Below, in pieces: positions 22,753 through 33,512 of a stretch of 64,000 nt of DNA. Source of the DNA: Monoplex corrugatus. Taxonomy: Eukaryota > Mollusca > Gastropoda > Littorinimorpha > Ranellidae. How positions within the stretch are numbered: the first letter of the stretch is position 1; the number at the start of each line of letters is the position of its first letter. The DNA lies in NCBI GenBank assembly GCA_030674185.1, contig JAPXFY010000015.1, forward strand, positions 27,645,685-27,709,684, read 5' to 3'. The notes under the pieces were generated by a model. That model did not search any database. It had not been told where the DNA came from and worked only from the letters and a program-made list of their open reading frames with translations. A program made the position numbers and the translations under genes.

Positions 22753-24283
22753 GGATAAGGATGTATCACAACATGTGATATCAGTCAGTAAACGAATGGT
22801 AGCAGGTTTTACGATAGTCTAGAGTGTTTTATCAGAAATGTTTGTATTGTGGTTCTGATCAACAGTCTTCTCTTTTATTATGCTTGCTTACTGCCCCTGG
22901 TATGTGGGAAAGCAACGAAATTTGCTCACACCTGTCTGGGTTTGGCCAGCTGTTAAGCACTGCTCCACATCAGGTTATTTTTCATCATTGACATCTTCTT
23001 CTACATCTGACTTGTGACTTCTTTCTTGATTCACGCTGGTATCACAGATAGGAGAGCATGCTGCACGTACAAAGGCAGGTACTCCCTGTCACCTCCCTTG
23101 TGCCTTGGAGTTATCTATCACACGGCGCAACTGCATAATCCTTGGGGACTGAAGGAGACATTCATTGTTAGAAACAGATGAAAAGACAGGTGGGTGCAGT
23201 ACTAGGTGTGGATCTACTGGTGAGCTTTAATTGCGGTATTACTGTCACGTCCAATTTTCATCATGGAGAATTTGTTCCGTCCTCTAAGAAGGGGATGGAG
23301 GAGGAGGAAAAGGGGAGTTGGGTAGGTTAGGAGACATGGATGAAGAGAGACAGAGAGAAGAGCATTTTGTGTGACTGAAGATGTCTCATTAATGGATTGG
23401 ATTGGACTGTTTTTGTTTCTTTGTTTGTTTTTGCGACGAAATTTTTCTGTGTGAGATGAGAGCCGCTGTGTTCAGGAAAAGCGCTTGGCCAATATGGCAC
23501 CTTCCTTTGACTATTTCTTTTCTTCTATACGCACAGGTTTATATCTAAATGGACTGTTTTATCAGAACTTTGCCAGAAACGATCCTTTAGTTGCCATGGG
23601 GTCTGTAACATGTGCTAAGTGCATGCTGCACACAGAATTTCAGTCTATTGTCTCGTCCAGAAGACTAATACAATAACTAAGCCATCATTCAGGATCCTCA
23701 CCTCCCCACCCCGCCCCGTAGGGATGCCTGGAACTCTTTCAGTAAAATAGTATCCCCACCTTCTGGAAATTCTACGCTAGAAATTTCCGCTTTTCTGTCA
23801 CTCTCTTTGTTTCTGCCTTGTTCCTTTGCTTTCTGTCATTTCTTCCTATCTTTTTCTGCCTTGCTGGTCCATTCACCTGTATGTGGTCGATAAAGTCTTA
23901 CGTACTTTTTCCTAGGACCGATAACTGGGTATTAAGTGCATTTTTGGCTCTAGGGAGGTGAGATATGCGGAGCAATTTTAGGTAGTTTATGCCTGTTTTT
24001 ATATGTTTTAGTGTGCTTAGGTATGCTTAAATTTGTATTCAAGTATGTTCTTTAAATCCCCTGTGCGATAAATTGGACGGAGTGGTCAACGCCAGGGGCA
24101 TGTCCTTAGATTATGTGCGCAAATGCATAGGTATGTGTACTTAATTTTCTTTTCTTTTTTCTTCCTGTTGAAGTTGTGTATGTTTTGAAGCAGTTATAGC
24201 CCTGGTACTGGCCTACGCGGTCTGCTGGGCTTTAAACAACCATGACAATACATTCAGGATCTAGTGGAAGAGGCAGAGGGAGT

Positions 24284-24483
24284 TCGTGTGTGTGTGTGTG
24301 TGTGTATGTGTGTGTGTGTGTGTATGTATGTATGTGTGTGTATGTGTGTGTGCATGTGTGTGTGTGTGTATGTGTGTATGTGTGTATGTGTGTATGTATG
24401 TGTGTGTGTGTATGTGTGTGTATGTATGTATATGTGTGTGTATGTGTGTATATGTGTGTGTCTGTGTATGTGTATGTGTGTGA

Positions 24484-24521
<38 letters not shown>

Positions 24522-24725
24522 ATATGTGTGTGTATGTGTGTGTGTGTGTATGTGTGCATGTGTGTGCATGTATATTATGTGCGTGTGTGTGTGTGTGCAT
24601 ATGTGTGTGTGTGTGTATGTGCGTACGTGTGTATGTGTGTGTATGTGCGTATGTGTGTGTATGTGTGTGCGCGTGTATGTGTGTGTATGTGCGTATGTGT
24701 TGTGTGTGTCTGTGTGTGTGTGTTG

Positions 24726-24768
<43 letters not shown>
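24284..24768. repeat. (GT)n/(GTAT)n then (CAT)n microsatellite, copy B
   Basis: Counterpart of 15304-15790, with altered unit numbers. Confidence 0.95.
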
Positions 24769-25014
24769 CATCAGTACTGAACAGAAGACAATGGCTTCCT
24801 CAGTTATTTAGTTTTGTGGGCAGATTGTAATGCTTGTTTGGTTTTGTTTTTGTTTGTTCATTTTGTTTTCTTTTGTTTTGTTGCGGTTGGTGATATTGTT
24901 GATGTTGCTCATCTCTTTTTTTTTCTTTTCTTGAGAATAATTTTGATGTCATTTTATTATCATTTTCTTCTGATTTCTTCTTTTTTCTTTAAATGTTTGG
25001 ATCTATTTCTTTGA

Positions 25015-25048
25015 CGTGTGTGTGTGTGTGCATGCGTGCGTGTGTGTC

Positions 25049-25093
<45 letters not shown>

Positions 25094-25162
25094 GGGAAAG
25101 AGTGTTTAAGGGTGTGTATATATGTGATTGTGTGAATGTGAGTGTTTGTGAGCGTGTGTGTG

Positions 25163-25221
<59 letters not shown>

Positions 25222-25245
25222 TGAGTCTGAGTGTGGTGTGTGTGT

Positions 25246-25300
<55 letters not shown>

Positions 25301-25325
25301 TGAGTCTGAGTGTGTGTGTGTGTGT

Positions 25326-25382
<57 letters not shown>
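25015..25382. repeat. (GT)n with (GA)n block, copy B
   Basis: Counterpart of 16036-16396. The order of the GTGAGTGAGTCTGAGTG interruptions is preserved. Confidence 0.95.
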
Positions 25383-25383
<1 letters not shown>

Positions 25384-26100
25384 TTCCTTTTGTTTTTATG
25401 AGTGTCAGTCTTTTTAAACATTTTCTTAAGTAGTCAACAATTGTCTGGGTAACAAGAATCCTTTTCAATGGCACTAAAGATGCGCGAGTGTTGATTAGCC
25501 TGCTTGTTTTTCTGAACCATTTTCTGGTGCGTGTGTAGCCTACATCTAGTTGTCTCTTTACATTTGTAGATCATGTGCTCCGACCCACAGTCTGCATAAT
25601 GCCATCGTGTTTTCAGAACTTGTGGTATCCGTTACACATCATAGCTCTGAAATGTAGACGGCTAAGTGTTATTGCAGAAATAGCATCTAGACATGTTTGT
25701 ACAAATTCAGCTACACTATCTGAATTTTGGTGGGAGTTCATCTTGTATCACAAAGTTGCTCGAAATGTTAAGGTTCCCGCTTGTCTGTCCATTATTCTTG
25801 TTTTAATTGCTACCAAATAAATTTAAATGTTCGCCAGGGCTGTCATCAGCGCAAATATGAAACATCGAATGAATAGCATGATAAACGGTTTTTTTGTTAC
25901 CATAATAGCAAATTGCTCAAAGTTTGGACGACATTGCTTGTAAAACTAAAATATGAACATATGTTAGCATTCATTCAGCTGAAGAGAATTACCAGTTATA
26001 TTACATGATTTCTTTCGAAGGTAGAGAGAGAGTTTTGTTGATGTAATAATATCCGTGTAATACAGCTTTTTCCGATGTGGACTAACCACTGTATATCATC

Positions 26101-26421
26101 TCACCTGTCCATGTCACCGGCTTCAGTGTTGGCCGCCGCACTCTTTGACACCACCACCTCCCTCCAGGTTGCTCTGTCTTGATTTTTGTGGACAATTTCT
26201 TGATTATTTAGTCCACTCCTTATATGAATTTGGAGGTCTGCCTTTCTTTCTTTTTGCCACTGTTTTTCCTTGAAAAATGGATGCCATGAGATCTGTATTC
26301 TTGCTGCGTGACACATGGCCAATGTATTTCAGTCTTCTCTTGTTGATGTCTGCTAGTAGTTTTCTGGTGGTATCAAATTTTTCCAGGATACTTTCATCAG
26401 TTCTTCTATCTGTCCATTGCA
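26101..26421 (-). pseudogene. LINE ORF2 C-terminal remnant (second family), copy B
   Basis: This duplicate of 17117-17437 has the same frameshift. The insertion and its decay therefore predate the tandem duplication. Confidence 0.8.
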
Positions 26422-27042
26422 CATTGAATTCTTTATAAAAATGGTGGTAGTTCAGAACAGACAATACCTAAAGGTAATTGTGTTAGTATTCGTTGTATTG
26501 CTTTCTGTTAAGACAATGTTTATACATTACATATTTGCCTTTGGGTTTATTTATATTCAGAATATCAGTAGACTGATATTGCAACTGTTATGTAATTGTA
26601 GAATGAACTATGTTTCTTCGCATCACACAAGTCTAATGCAAGATAACTGGCTCTATTGCTTAGTAAAGTTAACAGTAGAAAAAGATGAATATCAATGGTA
26701 ATGTTATTACTATATCTTTGAGCGCAACTGAAAAAAGGATTGTTTGGGAAATGTTTATTTATTTCATGAAAAAAAAATAGCGCTAGCCTGTAGTACTGAA
26801 CTATAATGGGCTTATGATTGTATTTTTTTCTGGTGAGAGTCACGGAGCTATCTCCCATGTAGAATTTCTCAAACCCAACACAGTTTGCGCTACCCATTCA
26901 GCTAGCATAGACGCAGCCACAAAGCATAAAGTGGTAAGCTCAGAACATAATATATATATATGTGTGTGTGTGGGGGTATGTGTATGTTTTGTGTGTGTGT
27001 GTGTGTATGTATGTGTGTGTGTGGGGGGGATGTGTATGCTTG

Positions 27043-27073
<31 letters not shown>

Positions 27074-27588
27074 GTGATGGGGGGGGATGGGGGGGGGGTA
27101 TGTGAGTGAGTGTGTGCTAGAAGCAAAATGGTTGCACTCTGAAATTTCCAATAAATGAAGAAGTTTTGTATTGCATCGTGGTGTGTTGTATTTCTTGCAA
27201 GAAGCCCTCGGCTGTTTAACGACCTGAAATTCCTCGAGATCATCCAACTGTCAGCTGATTAACCAGCAGTTGCCTTATCTCTAATATAGTAAAGAGATCA
27301 TTGTCGAAAGCTTCCCATTAACTAAGGAATTTACTTTGCTTTAAAGCTAAGCTCCATATAAGATTTCAAAGTACTCCACTAAGGACTTACAAGTGACTCT
27401 CTGGAAATCTGTACACTACAGTGACTTAGAATGCACACGTCTTTCCCTGAAATTTGGAAATAAATGACTCCTTGCAAAATATGTATTTGTCCATTACAGT
27501 GGCTCAGCATGCCAACTTCTTTCCATGAAAGTTATGCAGCTTTTGGGGAGTAGTTTTCTTTTTCACATTTGATTCACATTATCACCAT

Positions 27589-27912
27589 CAGGTGCCTTGC
27601 CGCATGGCGTTGGCGATTATGGGCTTCCATCTGTCTCTATCACTTGTTGCCTCAAGCATCTCTTCCACCCTCCTTGTCCCCAGTCACTCTGCAAGTCCGT
27701 CTAGTATCTTCTCCCTGGGTCTATCCAGTGCTCTCTTTCCCTCCAGTTTTCCCGTTGTGACCAGGTGCTGCAATTCCCCTTTCCTCTTAAAATGGCCCGT
27801 AAATGTTGCCTGTCTTTTCCTAATCTTCCTTATGAGTGATCTACTTGTGTCTGCCTCCATCAAGACTGTCTCGTTTGTTTTCTTTGCTGTCCATGGAACT
27901 CTCAACATTCAC
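27589..27912 (-). pseudogene. LINE ORF2 C-terminal remnant (first family), copy B
   Basis: This duplicate of 18602-18925 has an identical frame structure, so it is a passive copy made by the tandem duplication and not a separate insertion. Confidence 0.8.
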
Positions 27913-28531
27913 ATACGACCATAAAATGAAGAAATAAATATGGCTTGAACAGCTTGTTTGCTTTTAGGACGTACTTATTTCCATTTATATCTATAGTTGT
28001 GTAAACCTTTATTCCATCGTTCTTGTCACGTCCTTCTTAAAAAGTGTAACAACTAATACTTGTCCACTCATTCAAGAAATTAAAGTACAAAAGACAAACA
28101 TAGCTTCTGGCTATTTTTCATTTCTCTAAAATGGGCAGAATACTTCGTTTTATGCTCCTCATTTCCTTCAGTGGATATTTGCGTGATCTCTCAGTATGTA
28201 CAAATATGAACTGGTGTCGGGAGTGATGATGGACATGAAAACTGTACCTCATTCCTCACTTACAAACTGACAGAAACCCAATGTTTATACATCATCCGTC
28301 TGTCATGAAAGCTCCAGTTTTGCTATTACTGTACAATTGTCGATATCTTTTATGTCCAGCATCACAATTGACTTTCCTGTGGATGATCTTTTTCAATTAC
28401 ACCAGAAAAAGTGTTGTACAGGTTATCTTTTCCTTTCTGTTTTCACGCAGGTGAATGGTTTTAACTTTATAAAATTACAGAAGTTTTCATTTGATTTCAT
28501 TTCTATGGTCTGTGTCCGTTTTTTTTTCACA

Positions 28532-28617
<86 letters not shown>

Positions 28618-28618
28618 A

Positions 28619-28655
<37 letters not shown>

Positions 28656-28677
28656 ACACACACACACACATATTATC

Positions 28678-28725
<48 letters not shown>

Positions 28726-28780
28726 TGTGTCTGTGTCTGTGTGTCCGTGTGTCTGTGTGTCTGTGTGTCTGTGTGTACAT
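28532..28780. repeat. Facing (CA)n and (TG)n blocks, copy B
   Basis: Counterpart of 19547-19787, with different repeat numbers. Confidence 0.9.
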
Positions 28781-29292
28781 TCATTTTTTTATATTGCTTT
28801 GTATACGTGTTCTGCATGAGTGAGCGCGAAATGCTGTTTAGATAAAGTGCGTGAGGAAGGCCAATTACTACTATGATGACTACTACTAGTCGTCGTAGTA
28901 GTAGTAGTCGTAGTGGTAGTTGTGTTATCATCATCACTGTCATCGTCTATCCATCCGCCTGTGTGTCTGTAGTGTGCAAAAATAAGATATCTTCGCGAAA
29001 TTTCTCAGCTGTTTGTGAACAGTACATCGTTTTGCTATTAATCGCGAATGCTTAAGTGAAGGTCCGATATCTGGACCAGGTGAATCCAGAATGTGGAAAC
29101 ATTCGCTTGCAGACATCATGAGGAATCGTATCTCCGATTTGATATGTCACAAACTAAAACTGTTTCTGTTTGGTAACAAGGGGAACAATTCCAGTCAGGT
29201 CCCTTAATGATTAATGATGAAATTGAAGATAACTGAAAGTCGTAGTGGCGGTTTCCGCTGTCGTTTATGCTTGTAATTTTACATTCATCATA

Positions 29293-29341
29293 CGCGCACG
29301 TACACACACACGCACGAACGCGGGCTCGCACACACATACAC

Positions 29342-29394
<53 letters not shown>

Positions 29395-29440
29395 ACATAC
29401 ATACACACACACATACACACACATGCACACACACACACAT

Positions 29441-29514
<74 letters not shown>

Positions 29515-29632
29515 AATCTGCCTGTCTGTCTGTCTATCGAACGATCGATTTATCGACCGATAAATGTCCATATATTGTGTGTGGTGTGTGTGTGTGTGTG
29601 TGTGTGTACATGTGTTGCGCGCGGCGCGCGCT

Positions 29633-29673
<41 letters not shown>

Positions 29674-29686
29674 ATGTGTGTGTACA
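29293..29686. repeat. (CA)n block and facing (TG)n block, copy B
   Basis: Counterpart of 20300-20702. The (TG)n side contains GTTGCGCGCGGCGCGCGCTG, a CG-rich palindromic insert not present in copy A. Confidence 0.9.
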
Positions 29687-31628
29687 CTGTTTCGTTTCAT
29701 TTTTTATTTGTAGAATGCTATACAGGAAACTATCATTATAAACAATAAAGTGGTTTTGCGTTGATATGATTTGATTGACTTTCATGTATCTGACAGTGCA
29801 TTGTAACTGACTTTGTGAAACACACGTGATCTTAAGTAAGTACTTTTATTCTGCATGTTTCAATGAGCGGTTAGAGGTCAAGGTTACCACAAAGCGAAAA
29901 CGAGGTTACAAATGCCGGCTGTTTATTATCAACGAATTTCAACAAAATTTGGACAATGTATCGAGTCTAGCGCACGATTCCAGACGATAAGGTTTAAATT
30001 AAAACATGGAACAAGTAAACAAACACACACACAAAAAATGGAGTGCGGAATCAAAACTTGGAAAAGATATTCATATCTATGAAATAATCAGAATCAGATT
30101 TGGAAATGTTGGATGCTATTTAGGAAAGATGGAAATAAATCACAGGGATAGTCGAGATCAGTTGATTTTCATGGTAAATATTGCAAGAAGCGTTTTACAC
30201 GGGTGCAAGTAATGACTTTTTGTATGGTTTGATGATTTTTTTTTATTGATTGGTTAATCTCATTGGTTTAAAAAATTTGGTGTTTTCTTAAGACTGAAGT
30301 TTTGAAAAAAAAAAAAAAAAAAAAAAGACCATATTTTCTTTGTTTTCCTGTCAGAGTAGTAGTCTATGCTGCATTTCAGCCGATTTGTTACATGTGCATT
30401 TTGTCGTATAATCTTTTCTCTTTTTGGGTGATTTCAGTGTGAATGATAGTGCATTCAGGAATAAACGAAAAAAGAACGAAGAAGAAACAACAAAAACAAA
30501 AAACAAATAAACTAGGGGAAGAATCATTATAACCTGAACACAAAAATTGCTGCTAATTGTTATCGCTTCTTTATCAGACCGGGTCAATATGCCAAAGGCT
30601 CAACTACATGTAGATTAGATATTCTTTTTATGTATGAAGACACGATATGTGTATAGGCTTATTTTTGCAAGTCTGCATTTTTGTTGTTTTAATGACTGAT
30701 TTACGCATTGCCTGTTTTACCTGATTTCTTGCGCGAGTGTAACTATCGGACTATTTGTTGTTTCTAAAATGTTCAAAAGCCTTACGACTGTTTTTGAAAG
30801 TCCAACCACAGTCACATCCACATAGCTCATCGACAGTTCTGGACAGGCTACCGTGTGGAGGGTATTTTGCCAAGAATATTTTTGGGTGGATTTAAGGAAC
30901 TTTTTGGTTGTGAAAAACATAAATGGGTAGTATCTCACCTGTTTTTGTTGTTGTTGTTGTGTTTTAAAATCCAGCCAGTCACATCCACATAGCTTTTGGA
31001 CAGTTGTGGACATTATGGAGGGATTGTTTCAAATCACTGTAATCATCCTTTTTCTTTCTGTAAAATGGCAACCTGACGAGGGGGGACAGAGTGAAGTCTA
31101 TACCGTTACCAAAGGCAGGAAGACGGCAAGAAACAAACATGAAACTAACGTAGTTTTCTGCAGGACGAAGATCCTTCATTTCCTAGATACAAGCTTGTAA
31201 AAGGGTGATTTTTTCTACCCAATTTTCCCTACTTTATTAGGCCCTACATGGACTCAAGGACTCATTTGTTTGTAGTAAAAATCCAAACAAAACTGTATCA
31301 CACTGATTGTGCTCACTTTACAGTAAACCTGACATATTCAGTGCAAGTTTGACTCTTCTATTTCGAAGAAGAAAAAAAGTTTTAATGTCAAAGACAAATG
31401 AAATTTGCTACAAGTCGGTACATGCCTGAACTTAAGTTATCAGTCAGGATCTGCTGGTTTGTTAACCCAATTTTGAATTGATACGTAGGTCTGTATCTTG
31501 TTATATTGTAATCGGCGACAAAAGGTAGAAAAATACATTTTTGTGTAGTAAATTGATACAAACTTGTGATTTCAATATAAGAAAAGACATGTGGAGAGGA
31601 AGATGTGTATGTGTGTGTGAAGGGGGAG

Positions 31629-31630
<2 letters not shown>

Positions 31631-31689
<59 letters not shown>

Positions 31690-31728
31690 GACAGACAGAG
31701 ACAGACAGACAGAGACAGAGAGAGAGAT
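31631..31728. repeat. (GA)n then (GACA)n microsatellite, copy B
   Basis: Counterpart of 22655-22752. Confidence 0.95.
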
Positions 31729-32066
31729 GGATAAGGATGTATCACAACATGTGATATCAGTCAGTAAACGAATGGTAGCAGGTTTTACGATAGTCTAGAG
31801 TGTTTTATCAGAAATGTTTGTATTGTGGTTCTGATCAACAGTCTTCTCTTTTATTATGCTTGCTTACTGCCCCTGGTATGTGGGAAAGCAACGAAATTTG
31901 CTCACACCTGTCTGGGTTTGGCCAGCTGTTAAGCACTGCTCCACATCAGGTTATTTTTCATCATTGACATCTTCTTCTACATCGAGGGCCAATGAATGCT
32001 GGGGCACTCAGTACAATTGCTGTGTATAATTCCTCCAGACGCTCAGGCATGTAATGGTGACGGGAT

Positions 32067-32836
32067 TGCTGTGTGTGTCATTTCGTTTTGCTGTGTGTGT
32101 AATTTCGTCTTGCTGTGTGAACTTCGTCTTGCTGTGTGTGCGATTTTGTCTTGCTGTGTGTGTAATTTCGTCTTGCTGTGTAAGTAATTTTGTCTTGCTG
32201 TGTGAATTTCGTCTTGCTGTGTGTGAAATTTCGTCTTGCTGTGTGTCATTTCGTCTTGCTGTGTGAATTTCGTCTTGCTGTGTGTGTAATTTCGTCTTGC
32301 TGTGTGTGTAATTTCGTCTTGCTGTGTGTGTCATTTCGTCTTGCTGTGTGTTATTTCGTCTTGCTGTGTGTGTCATTTCGTCTTGCTGTGTGAATTTCGT
32401 CTTGCTGTGTGAATTTCGTCTTGCTGTGTGTCATTTCGTCTTACTGTGTGCATAATTTCGTCTTGCTGTGTGCATAATTTCGTCTTGCTGTGTGTAATTT
32501 CGTCTTGCTGTGTGTGTCATTTCGTCTTGCTGTGTGTGTCATTTCGTCTTGCTGTGTGTGTCATTTCGTCTTGCTGTGTAATTTCGTCTTGCTGTGTTGT
32601 GTCATTTCGTCTTGCTGTGTGAATTTCGTCTTGCTGTGTGAATTTCGTCTTGCTGTGTACTTTCGTCTTGCTGTGTGAATTTCGTCTTGCTGTTTGTGTA
32701 ATTTCGTCTTGCTGTGTGTGTAATTTCGTCTTGTGTGTGGTAATTTCGTCTTGCTGTGTGTGTCATTTCGTCTTGATGTGTGTGTAATTTCGTCTTGCTG
32801 TGTGTGTAATTTCTTGCTGTGTGCGTAATTTCGTCA
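32067..32836. repeat. Minisatellite of about 37 units, 17-22 bp each
   Basis: The core TTTCGTCTTGCTGTGTG is repeated about 37 times. Linkers vary (TA, TCA, GAA, GTAA), so unit length changes by one or two bases while the TCGTCTTGC core stays nearly invariant. The array is bracketed by CAGACGCTCAGG (32037-32048) and CAGACGTTCAGG (about 32835-32846). It begins 85 bp after the end of the large tandem duplication. Frames reading it are open on both strands and have no coding meaning. Confidence 0.95.
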
Positions 32837-32846
32837 GACGTTCAGG

Positions 32847-33419
32847 AATAATTTACAATGGAGAAAAATGAAGCATCATAAAGTTGTGCAGGTTATCTTG
32901 TGATGAGCGCTACCATGGTAGGCAAGGTAAACATCAAATAAACAACAACAAAACAGCTAACTTCCAGACTGTTTCGTTAGGCTGAAGAAAATGAGACTTG
33001 GAAGTATGTGGGTTTTTTTTACCTTGTCAAAACGTACTTGCAGCTGCACTGCTATCCCTGGCACCGCTTGAGAGCAGTTATTCCATCTTTGACATTTCTG
33101 TCCTTTGTGCTTGGTGGATATAGAGTCAGGTCCAGTGTTTGACATTTATCTTCTTCTTTTGCCTTCTTCTGACCCCCCCCCCCCCCCTCAACCCTCCACG
33201 GTTCCATGGTGGTCGTGTCTTGGTGAGGTTTTATTGCGGTCAAGCCATTTCAACTTGTATCGTTTTACTATTCAGAGATGATCCAAAAAGGACACAATGA
33301 CCCGCAAATTGTGTTGTGGGCATATAGACTAGAAATATCGTCCTTGTGTGTGATTTGGCAAGTAGCATTTTTTCTGTCGTTTGTCGGCGTTCACTTTCTT
33401 AAACACACACACACACATA
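32847..33419. other. Region without a supported gene
   Basis: It contains a C run of about 15 near 33173-33187. The stretch TTGTGATGAGCGCTACCATG followed by (AAC)n-like sequence near 32896-32955 resembles a SINE 3' end, at low confidence. No gene is recognised. Confidence 0.35.
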
Positions 33420-33427
33420 AAGCGAGA

Positions 33428-33510
<83 letters not shown>

Positions 33511-33512
33511 GA
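33420..33512. repeat. (GA)n microsatellite
   Basis: GA run with a few AA and GACA interruptions. Confidence 0.95.

Larger units (their letters stand above)
14027..23006 (+). repeat. Tandem duplication unit, copy A (8,980 bp)
   Basis: It starts at CTGACTTGTGACTTC and ends at TTGACATCTTCTTCTACAT. The same start sequence recurs at 23007 and the same end sequence at 31964-31982, so the two copies abut head to tail with no spacer. Corresponding landmarks keep an offset of 8,975-8,993 bp, the shifts being caused by microsatellite and homopolymer length. Contents: LINE remnants at 17117-17437 and 18602-18925, and simple repeats at 15304, 16036, 17970, 19547, 20300 and 22655. The remaining sequence is unique with no recognised gene. 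The open frames of 60-110 codons in it are present in both copies and show no domain. Confidence 0.97.
23007..31982 (+). repeat. Tandem duplication unit, copy B (8,976 bp)
   Basis: Head-to-tail second copy of 14027-23006. Differences that I could identify are mostly in simple repeats and homopolymers: the T runs near 16904 versus 25889 and 17830 versus 26821, and the GT tract after 20594, which in copy B carries GCGCGCGGCGCGCGC at 29617-29631. I found one clean substitution (T16934/C25918). The position just outside each boundary differs, so both junctions are defined to within one base (a shared C). Confidence 0.97.

Noticed and set aside
26101..27912. LINE remnants in copy B as independent insertions
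   Set aside because: They carry the same frameshifts and ends as in copy A and lie at the constant offset of the tandem duplication, so they are duplicates.
32067..32836. Possible CRISPR-like array (about 37 regular repeats)
   Set aside because: There are no unique spacers. Variation is confined to 2-6 bp linkers, the context is eukaryotic and no cas genes are present, so it is a minisatellite.
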